Source: Actinostola sp. cb2023 | Taxonomy: Eukaryota; Cnidaria; Anthozoa; Actiniaria; Actinostolidae | NCBI GenBank assembly: GCA_033675265.1 | Contig: JAUJYZ010000504.1 | Span: forward strand, 388,501 to 452,500 | DNA: 64,000 nt | Direction: 5' to 3' | Shown here: positions 56,082-64,000 of the stretch, one piece after another | Position numbering within the stretch: the first letter of the stretch is position 1 | How the letters are laid out: each line of letters begins with the position of its first letter | Made by a program: the position numbers and the translations under genes | The notes under the pieces: generated by a model | What the model saw: the letters and a program-made list of their open reading frames with translations, nothing else | What the model was told of the DNA's origin: nothing | Database searches by the model: none

Positions 56082-56210
56082 CAAAATGGTCAGGTCTTCG
56101 TGTAGCTGCACAAAAGTCTGGCTATTGTTCTATTGTCGTTCTATCTATGTATATTGTTTTTACATTAAAAAAACAATAGCCAGGATAATTTGTGCAGCTA
56201 CACGAAGACC
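56082..56210. mobile_element. Palindromic element (AGGTCTTCGTGTAGC)
   Basis: The inverted arms are AGGTCTTCGTGTAGCTGCAC and complement, then GGCTATTGTT and complement, around a short AT-rich loop. Confidence 0.7.
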
Positions 56211-56311
56211 TTGCCGTCAGTCTCCCCTTCCCCCTCCTAACAGACCAGGTGTATCGATTTGATCGGTACATAGATACATGGTAATGGGCTTTGCAAGGCA
56301 TGTCTACTTAA

Positions 56312-56734
56312 AGTGCCTATGAAACGAAAATGTCGATCCTTGTTTTATTGTACATTATCGTTGTTTGATATTTCTCTGAACATTTGCTGTATTTAAACAT
56401 CGACTTTGAGCGTGCGAACATTTTCTTTTCGTGGTTCGAAAATTATCATTTTCAACCAAAATGTGCGACAAGAGACTGGGCTCTTGACAATGGCTTGGTG
56501 ACGTCAGGAGGTTGTGTATGCCTTTGTTTGCACAACTTATGACGTCACATTTCTATAGTTTGACCGAGCGGGAATTGTCGCATTTTGAAACCCAAAATGC
56601 CCAACTTCGTGCGCGAAATAAAAAATGTTCCTGAAGCTCAATTCACTTTTTATTAACGCCATGTAAACAAGCAAATAGTAAACTTTCGTAGTAGCAAATA
56701 AAAACGGGGTCTGTTTTTTCGTTTCATAGGCACT
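56312..56734. mobile_element. TTAA-flanked MITE
   Basis: The ends AGTGCCTATGAAACGAAAA and complement are flanked by TTAA (56308-56311 and 56735-56738). TTAA duplications are typical of piggyBac and Kolobok transposases. The element is 423 bp and non-coding. Confidence 0.85.
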
Positions 56735-56802
56735 TTAAGTTATTAATAATAATTATAATGTGCTATTGGATGAGTGGGACTATAAAATAAGCGACTGGGC
56801 AT

Positions 56803-56874
56803 TAGCCTGCATAGCCAGGCTCTAGGTCCTCTCTAATCCACCTCCTCCCCCCCCCCCCCCCCCCTCCCCCCCAC

Positions 56875-56909
<35 letters not shown>

Positions 56910-56954
56910 TGTCCCCCACCCCCTCCCATTCCCCTAGAGCGGCTACGCAGGCTA
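56803..56954. mobile_element. TAGCCTGC-family MITE with poly-C core
   Basis: The ends TAGCCTGCATAGCC and GGCTACGCAGGCTA are flanked by CTGGGCAT on both sides (56795-56802 and 56955-56962). The interior is almost entirely runs of C with TCC interruptions. Confidence 0.8.
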
Positions 56955-56962
56955 CTGGGCAT

Positions 56963-58130
56963 GGGGATGAGGCATGAACAGAGAAAAGAAAAAAAGATGA
57001 AACCTTTGTTTTCTCTCATTCAGTGTAGTTTTCACATCCTATTTCCGAGACCTACTTAATTGCGTCAAAACAGCTGACTATAGACTATCTTATTCCTTTG
57101 TCAAATGGAACATAAGGAGAGAAGAGGGCAATATATCTAGAGTAGATTAGTGTGCAGAGTCAGAAGTCTTTCCAATGCTTGCAACTAGATCCATTGGTAC
57201 CCTGCGAGCAGAGGTTTTTTTCAGATTTTTTCTACTCGCTCAGGAAGGTAGTCTCCCTCGCAGCCTAAACACTACCAGGAAGGAAGCAACGTTTCCTTCC
57301 TGGGCAAGTAGAGAAAATCCTCTGCTCGCTGGGTAATCCATTGAACGATTGGTTGTAATGCATATTTAGTTAGTAGGCCAAACCACATACACAGGGACTA
57401 CATGCCCTAATCGAGGTCGACAGTTGTGTGAGTTCTTTTACACCCTCCAGTTCAATGCAATGGAATGTGGAGAAATGGGACAACCATTTAATATGGTCAT
57501 CCAGGCCACAAGATCTAACCCTTACTGTGGTGTGTTTGATGTAATTACAAAGGCAGCACCTTCTCAATTATTTTAACATGTAATGGCTAGATATTTTGCA
57601 GTGCATCAGGTGGATTATAATTAGATAGTTACTTGAGAGTCTGTGGGTTTAGAATATAGATTATATGGAACTGGGACAGACACCCAGGAGAGGGACTCTG
57701 GTCAAAATGTGATGGTGTTGTGCCAATGAAACCAGAAAATGTAAACTGAGAAAAATACTCACAGACCAAAAACAGCACTCCCCCCCCCCCCCCCCCTTGT
57801 ATCCCCCCCCCTCGTATCCCCCCCCCCCCCCCCCCCACACACACACACAAAAAAAAAAGAAAATCAGAATCTTACTACCCAAAAATAAAAGTACAGTGTA
57901 CAGGCAAAAACTTTAAAAAAAGAAAATACAAAATTATTTCAAATTTCAAAACCAAGAAATTCTTCACATTTTTGACCAGGGTATGGTCCAGACAGTAGGT
58001 TATTACTCTGCCAATAATGTTCAGGTGTGTTAGTTAAAATGATAAATGTTTATTGATTGTACATGTACATATTATGTTTAATGTTTAAATTTAAAAAAAT
58101 ACTATGGTGTATTAAAATGTTAGAGGAGAT
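56963..58130. other. Intergenic with MITE and poly-C tracts
   Basis: No supported gene. An inverted repeat with GCGAGCAGAGG arms lies at about 57201-57330. Poly-C tracts at 57781-57797 and 57820-57836 are separated by TTGTATCCCCCCCCTCGTAT. Confidence 0.45.
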
Positions 58131-58133
58131 ATA

Positions 58134-58718
58134 CAGTCAATGTCATTATTAAAGGTTGAATCCCAGGGGGGGGGGGGGGGGGGGGGGTACTCAGGGGTAT
58201 CAGTGACGGGGAGGTGCGAAGGCTTTTTTTGGGTTTGAAATTCGCGGCTTGGGACTTTTTGGGGGTTTCATTTTTCTGGTGGACTTTTTTTGGGGTTGAT
58301 AAAAATGATATCCTACCGTTCTCGATTTTATACGGAGAAAAATTGGACTTTTTTGGGGTTACGATATTGGGCCGTTGGACTTTTTTTGGGTCTTGTTTTC
58401 GCGTAATGGACTATTTTTGGGTTAAAATGTTTGGCCTCATTCGCACCTCCCCGTCACTGATACCCCTGAGTACCCCCACTGGGGGTCGAATCCACCTCGG
58501 AAAAGCACATTTACACATCAATATTTAACACATTTTCACTTTTACACATTCACAAAATCACGTGTCTCATTATATATTCGTTTTACGCACGTGGAACCCA
58601 GAGTCAATACGATTACCGACATGCGGCAGCCGGACAAGTGCAAATACTTCCTTCTCTAGAAGTGCGCGAATGCGTAAATGTGCTTTTCCGAGGTGGACAA
58701 CCTTAATGACATTGACTG
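58134..58718. mobile_element. TA-flanked MITE with a second MITE inside
   Basis: The outer ends CAGTCAATGTCATTA and TAATGACATTGACTG are flanked by TA. The continuing arms have CCACCTCGGAAAAGCACATT. Within the left arm, 58164-58484 is an inserted palindrome (GGGGGTACTCAGGGGTATCA ends, TTTTTTTGGGG repeats inside). It is bordered by GTTGAATCC and GTCGAATCC, a nearly perfect 9-bp duplication. Confidence 0.75.
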
Positions 58719-58788
58719 TAATAATATGTGAACTATAAATTCAAATAATGCATGATCTCTCTAATTTGTCTGAATTAGTTTCAGATAT

Positions 58789-61700
58789 TTATAGTTTTGA
58801 CATTTGTGATTTTTTTCTGTCCTCCTCTTGCATTTTAGTGTCTTCAAAGACATTCCAGTAAATATCTTTTTTCAAATCTGACATGTGTTTTCTGTCCCAA
58901 TTATTAGACCCAACAACAGTTGAGCCAAATGTTATTGCTGTGTCTAGCAATTCACTGTTTTCACAGATCTGGTCTACTAACTTTGCTTCAAGGGCTTGTT
59001 CAGCGGTATACTTTTTACCCATAATTACAGCATCGGTTTTGACTCTGGAATCCAATATTTTTGCACTGTAAATACAATGAAATGATTAGCTAAGTTGTAA
59101 ATCCTGCTACCTGAGGCTCTTCATACAAATGGAACCAGCTGTATGCATCCATTAAATTATGACAATGACATAAAAAACATTGCTTTTGAACATGTCAAGT
59201 GCAGTTTATAGCAGTACTGTGGGGACATGACTCTCACACATTGGCATACATGTCAATATTCAATTTGCCTGGTTCACTGAATTCTCGGCCAGGGCATTTC
59301 ATGTGAGTTTGAGTTTCTTAGTTCATTCTCTCCCTTTCTTCGAGGGTTTTTCTCTGGGTAATCTTGTTTTCCTCCCTAAGTAAAACTGAACATGAGCCAA
59401 TGCTCCGTGGTCAGACATGAGTCCTATGGTGGCTGCCACATGCCTTGGACTTGGCCATGTTTGAGCTGCATCCTTCACGTATTTCGAAGGATGATTAGCA
59501 CCCACATTTTTTATACTGCCAATTGAACTCTGTCAGCATTCAAAGGAATGAAGAACACACAAATAAACACAAATACTTACTTTATGATAGAGGTCATTAG
59601 AGGTGAAAACCTTAGTCGTAGATTGATTTCAGGTAAGCAAAACCATCCTTGTTTGGTTCTCATTATTCGATAGTCATGACACAATGCAAATGTTGCACCA
59701 CCAGCGTAAGTATGACCTGTAAACAATATATGGCACACAACTTTGTTTAACTTTATTGCAGAATCCTGCAAGATCATATTGGATCTTGAATGATATCAAT
59801 AATGATAATAAAAATAATAATAACACATATCATATCATGTGACATCACAAAAAGCCACACCATAACAAATCACGTCACATTTAATATTACATTGCATCAT
59901 ATCACATCACATATAACATCACGCAAAGCCATATCACATCACATCATATGACATCATGTCACATCACATACACTCATTTCGATAAAGTTAGTCACCCGAA
60001 AAGCTTCGAAGGTGAGACCAAGAAGGACCATGGGTACATACATTTCAACCAACCCAGGATCCTCATCGGTCTCACCTTCGAAGCTTTACGGGTGACTAAC
60101 TTTGTCGAAATGAGTGTATATAACATCACGCAAAGCCATGTCACATTACATTGCATCATATGACATCATGTCACATCACATCATATCCTACATTATTACA
60201 ATGCGGTATGTTACAGCTCACCATTCAGAGCAGCAATAGTGGGAAGTGGAAATGTCAGTATCCGTGCATGAAGTGAGTGAATATCATAAAGAAATGTCTC
60301 CATATCTTCTTCATTAAGCTGCACTATTTTGTCCAGATCCAGGCCATTGGAAAAGAACTTCCCTTCACCAGTTATTATTAGGAACTTAACATCTGTATTA
60401 CTTTAAAAGAACACAAGACAATCATATAAATATGTAATGAATTGAAGGCTCGGTCATAGTGTGGAATAGCGCACCAAATCACTTGTTGTCGGTCGACAAC
60501 AAACATGATTCTCAGGAATTCTAGACATCCTTATTTTTGAACTGTCAGCTGCATTCGTTTCAATGGCAAACATTATTGGTGGACTGTCGGCCGAACTGTT
60601 GGTGGATTGTCAGCCGTGTAGCGTTTTTTTTAAACTGTGAACTTTTTGAACTGTGTTTGTTTGGTGAACTGTTGGCTGACTGTCTGTGGACTGTCGGTGG
60701 ACACTAAGTTGGCCATCAAGTGATTTGGTATGCTATATTCTACACTATTACCGAAGGGCTCCATGCAAGAACATTTAAGGTGCGGACACACGGTGCAACA
60801 TTTCGTGCAACATTCCCTACAACATGTATTGTTGCAGCTGTGTCCACCTCTGCAACATGTTGCATGCAATATGTTGCAGAAGTAGAATCGAGTCCTACTT
60901 CTGCAACATTGCGAGCAACAAATTACGTCGTATTAGCAATCGCTAGTCAATTGCGAGCAATCAGTTTCATGGGTGGACACACGCTGCAACAAAATTGCCA
61001 GCAATATTGCACGCAATGTTGCACCGTGTGGCCGCACCTTTAAGTGTTCTTGGATCAAAAACAAAACTCTCCTCCAGGCTAATTGAATTCCAAAGGAGAA
61101 TTTGGATATTCATGACGTCACTATTAAAAAGTGGAGAAAAATAGAGCTTGGACCTGTCGCAGATCCTCAAGTTATTAAGTCCTTGATATATTATCTAGTC
61201 CAGGTCCGTGTTTTCTAACCCCCCTTGCAAAAATCCTGGAACGGGACGGGACACAATAAGTTGCCTGATTTGGTCTGCATGGTTATTATGGTGTCCATAA
61301 TAATACGAGAGTGGACCCATCATTATTATGGATACCCCCTATTGCGGACATTCACTCATTATTATGGACAAGAGACAGATGCCCAATCGACCTCAAAACT
61401 ACAAACAGTTTATTGAAAATAGCCTGGATTTGTGGTGTGGGTGTGTCATGATCGAGACTAGAGTAGAGGAGTGGAGTTGACTGATCATGAGCGAGCCGAC
61501 TTGATTCAACGTATATTGGTTTACTCTAAGCAACCTTCTGGTCAAATTGCCTTATCCCATCCATCTTATTTAATTGCAAAATCAAATCAAAGTCTTTAAT
61601 TCATAAACTGAACTGTGTGACGTACGCGTGAAGTAACTTTTAAGTTAAAAGTTACTGTAAACATGCAAGTTTACAGCAATTGAATGTTTTAAAACATTTA

Positions 61701-61835
61701 CCTTTCGACTTGATCAAGAGCATTGTGTAGATCCCTAACAGAAGAGATATTGAAACGATTTTCGACATTTTTCATCCAAAGAATTGCAAAATTTCCCGTA
61801 AACTCCACCGAATATCGACCATTGCTGGCGGCCAT
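58789..61835 (-). CDS. Peroxisomal enoyl-CoA hydratase/isomerase family enzyme
   Basis: The four exons are 61835-61702, 60400-60221, 59716-59581 and 59065-58789, with GT-AG sites. The protein is about 241 aa, beginning MAASNGRYSVEFTGNFAILW. Crotonase-fold landmarks are ITGEGKFFSNGLDLD, the first oxyanion-hole strand and loop, and TIAALNGHTYAGGATFALCHDYRIM, the second oxyanion-hole Gly region. These are followed by PEINLRL and the C-terminal helices. The last three residues are SKL, a canonical PTS1, so a peroxisomal delta3,delta2-enoyl-CoA isomerase role in unsaturated fatty-acid oxidation is the best guess. A hydratase is not excluded. There is no acyl-CoA-binding domain as in ECI2. Exon 2 is one base too long: a GGGG run at 60240-60243 (plus strand) shifts the frame between LTFPLP and TIAALN, probably a homopolymer error. 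Confidence 0.85.
59971..60116. mobile_element. TA-flanked MITE in enoyl-CoA enzyme intron
   Basis: The inverted ends CACTCATTTCGATAAAGTTA and complement have arms continuing GTCACCCGAAAAGCTTCGAA and GGTGAGACC. It is flanked by TA and surrounded by CATATCACATCA-type simple repeats. It lies between exons 2 and 3. Confidence 0.8.
60779..61038. mobile_element. TTTAA-flanked MITE with GCAACATT repeats
   Basis: The ends GGTGCGGACACACGGTGCAA and TTGCACCGTGTGGCCGCACC are flanked by TTTAA on both sides (a TTAA-type site). Internally it has many GCAACAT repeats in both orientations. It lies between exons 1 and 2 of the enoyl-CoA enzyme gene. Confidence 0.8.
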
Positions 61836-62252
61836 ATTGGACAATGCGGCTAGTACCCAGTTTCCTTCTCAGAGGGCAAAATAACATATATTTTTATGAT
61901 AGCGATTGCGTAAGGATGGTTTGTAAACATCGTAAAATCTTGAATATAGAGGTATCTCATATAAGGAATATGACTATTCAGAGAATAGCAGCTACCCGAT
62001 TCCTTAGGTATTGGTTCAAACATATATATCTACTGTCACGCATCTTCGATCCAGTTGCGTGACATTTGTGTACATGGCAACGATCATCAGTTGCTTGATC
62101 CTGGCCGCAAGGACTCCTTGATCCTGGCTATTGTGACGCATTTAATACCATATCGCAATCCTCCTGTTGGGCTTTGTCCAGAATACTTACTTCATTTTTC
62201 TTGTCATCACTTCTTCGTCAGCACAGATACAAATCGTTCATCTCAGTAAACA
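61836..62252. promoter_or_regulatory. Divergent intergenic region
   Basis: Start codons of the minus-strand enoyl-CoA enzyme and the plus-strand membrane protein face apart across 417 bp. The interval must contain both 5' UTRs, so the two genes may share a bidirectional promoter. No TATA box or specific factor site was recognised. Confidence 0.4.
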
Positions 62253-62741
62253 ATGTCGGCAACAATGTGGAGAAGGTCATTATCGATTTTCGATGGTTAC
62301 GACCAGCGAACGAAGTTAAAGATTCTGGTCTGCTTAGTGTTCATCGCGGCGGTATTGTATGTGGCTAGTCAATTGTGGCCCGAAAAACTGTTTTATATGA
62401 AATACGTTCCTTATGTAATGTCAGCCCCTATAGTCTTATGCTTCATAAGTTACGTCAAGGCCAGGAAATCTGTAAATCAAGTCACAGAAGCAACTGGTAC
62501 TCCACCTGGACTAACACCAACAGATTCATTGCCACCAGCGCCTCCACCTGGACCACAACCATCAAGGGATAATCGAGGGACTTTGAACAACACACATCCA
62601 TACCCTAATCAAGAAAGCGTTGCCTCTCATTTACCACCTCCACCACCATTTGATCCAAATAGTCAACAAAGCCATGATATAGATCTACTACCACCACCAC
62701 CTTCATACGATGAAGTCGTCAATTCCTCTCAGCAGTCTTAG
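62253..62741 (+). CDS. Two-pass membrane protein with PPxY-type tail
   Basis: Single-exon frame of 162 codons starting MSATMWRRSLSIFDGYD. Two closely spaced hydrophobic segments (residues about 23-38, KILVCLVFIAAVLYVA, and 51-66, VPYVMSAPIVLCFISY) are followed by a proline-rich tail. The tail has LPPPPPFDPN and ends LLPPPPSYDEVVNSSQQS. The PPPSY motif is a WW-domain ligand of the kind that recruits NEDD4-family ubiquitin ligases, and PPPPP stretches suit SH3 or EVH1 domains. A likely role is an endomembrane adaptor, but this is inference. It is paralogous to the partial gene at 63677. The family is not recognised by name. Confidence 0.7.
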   Translation: MSATMWRRSLSIFDGYDQRTKLKILVCLVFIAAVLYVASQLWPEKLFYMKYVPYVMSAPIVLCFISYVKARKSVNQVTEATGTPPGLTPTDSLPPAPPPGPQPSRDNRGTLNNTHPYPNQESVASHLPPPPPFDPNSQQSHDIDLLPPPPSYDEVVNSSQQS

Positions 62742-63676
62742 TAAGACTGGCTGAAAACACAGCATTCATGCGATGGCAACAATCTTAAATCTAACAACAC
62801 TTTATTATATTTATTTTCTCACAAAGTTTCCTCAGACGCAGATATTTATCTAATAATATTTACACTGAGCTGCCACCAAAAGTCGCAGGGTGGCCGATTT
62901 CATGTACTCATAGTTCAACTCCTTTTATTGAAGTAGCTTTTTGAAGTCTAGTGCCAAGAGCTATTGCAATTAAACTAACTAAACTACTATGGTTGTAGTG
63001 ATCCAATATGGTAATAAACAATATAAAGAAGTCAGTTTTATGCTCAGATTTGAATTCATCTGAAAGACAGGCTGTTGATGAGGAAAGAACATCACTGAGA
63101 GCAGCAACAGGAGTTATTAAGACACAGGAACAGGAGCCGGGAAGAGGAGCGGGAGCATCGGGAGGAAAAGGAGGAACAGCAGGAAATGCTGCATTATTTA
63201 GAAAATGGTAGATAAACTGTTGCGTTCGCCGGAATCCGCGGGATACCTGCGGTTATATCACTTAGCTTAATTCGTTCCAGTCAGTGCGTGACCTCCGATC
63301 CATGTCGGACGAATTGTCGGACGTATTTGCAAACTACAGCTTTGTAAATCACAAAGGACAAGTATATTCATGAGATTACAATGTAAGACGTCTTTTCTCC
63401 TTGATTTTGCTTATATTTTCACGCTTGAACAACACGGCCCTCAAATACGTCGGCTATTGTGACGCAGCTAACAAACAAAAAACCTGCGTGCCTGAGTTCG
63501 TTGAAATGTGAACTTCGTCAAGTTGTTTTAGCTCAAGAAACGACCAACTGGCAAGGACGAACTGTCTTTAAAGTTTACTGTGTTTTCATTACGGCCTGAT
63601 TTCCGTTCCATAACCGTTTTGTCGTCACATTTATATGGTCAGCTAATCGACTTGTTTGTCTATAAACACCAGTGTA
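62742..63676. other. Intergenic between the tandem paralogs
   Basis: No additional gene is supported. The frame at 63008-63211 (rich in Gly, Glu and Arg) has no ATG context or motif to support it. Confidence 0.4.
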
Positions 63677-64000
63677 ATGGGAGGTAGTTTCTCAAGGGTA
63701 GCAGTGCAATTCGATCATTTCGAACCGCGGAAGAAGCTAAGGATTGCGATGATCTTGTGTTTCGTTACGGTTGCAACGATTGTGCTTGCTCAATATGGGC
63801 CTCGGTACCTACGTTACTTACGATACATTGGTTATGTACTCGCCATCCCTGCGATATTCTGCATCTGGAGTTTCGTGAAGACGAGAGGACATCGGTCTCC
63901 AAATCAAGATGTCAATCAAGCAACAGTTAATAGTGAACAGCAATATCCACCCCCATCAGGACCAACAGATTTGCCACCTCCATACCCCCTTCCCACTGGA
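63677..64000 (+). CDS. Second two-pass PPxY membrane protein, partial
   Basis: Begins MGGSFSRVAVQFDHFEPRKK at 63677 and runs off the window end, still open after 108 codons. The layout repeats that of the upstream gene: a short charged N terminus (FDHFEPRKKLRI against FDGYDQRTKLKI), two hydrophobic segments (IAMILCFVTVATIVLA and VLAIPAIFCIWSFV) joined by a Tyr/Arg-rich loop, then a proline-rich tail with DLPPPYPLP, which contains a PPPY motif. Intron-free so far, like its neighbour. A local tandem duplication is the simplest explanation. The C terminus lies outside the window. Confidence 0.7.
   Translation, partial: MGGSFSRVAVQFDHFEPRKKLRIAMILCFVTVATIVLAQYGPRYLRYLRYIGYVLAIPAIFCIWSFVKTRGHRSPNQDVNQATVNSEQQYPPPSGPTDLPPPYPLPTG

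Overview
The window looks like nuclear DNA of a cnidarian, most probably an anthozoan such as a stony coral or sea anemone. It has intron-containing animal genes on both strands, long poly-G/poly-C tracts, many short palindromic transposons, and a degenerate copy of a large gene type that I associate from memory with cnidarian genomes. The assignment rests on gene and repeat character only; no species can be named.

Host-type genes, left to right: (1) 6260-12272, minus, a complete nine-exon SLC7 amino-acid transporter of the heteromeric light-subunit type (484 aa). (2) 16429-17647, minus, an unrecognised basic, Ser-rich protein with a frame break. (3) 20694-23849, minus, a two-exon iodothyronine-deiodinase-like enzyme whose catalytic position is an in-frame TGA, read here as selenocysteine. 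(4) 37242-42935, minus, a large gene whose first two exons join into a segment resembling the CENP-A-binding Scm3/HJURP motif, followed by a long acidic then basic, Cys-rich tail. (5) 53523-53843, plus, a small two-pass membrane protein. (6) 58789-61835, minus, an enoyl-CoA hydratase/isomerase family enzyme ending in the peroxisomal signal SKL. (7) 62253-62741 and 63677 to the window end, plus, two tandem related two-pass membrane proteins with proline-rich PPxY-type tails. Genes 6 and 7 are divergent across about 0.4 kb. No operon-like or pathway link between the host genes is visible.

Most of the rest is mobile DNA. A composite element with hAT-like ends spans 27114-36724 and is flanked by a 5-bp duplication (TATGG). 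Nested inside it is a roughly 7.4-kb inverted-repeat element (27893-35273) carrying a split AT-hook/HTH transposon gene. That gene is itself cut by two head-to-tail copies of an odd hairpin-ended element (29889-32494). A second large element, about 43447-52081, has roughly 0.7-kb terminal inverted repeats and carries a decayed gene (46136-51052) whose second half has the motif order of FEN1/XPG-type flap nucleases. A 1.3-kb hAT-like element is nested in it. Around and within these lie at least fifteen small palindromic elements. Several have target duplications that can be read directly: TA, TTAA, and 5-, 8- and 9-bp types. There are also minisatellites (25, 36, 37 and 66 bp), microsatellites and LINE remnants.

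Several otherwise well-conserved genes (2, 4 and 6) contain single-base frame breaks, which suggests either residual assembly indels or recent decay. No tRNA, rRNA or CRISPR array was recognised.
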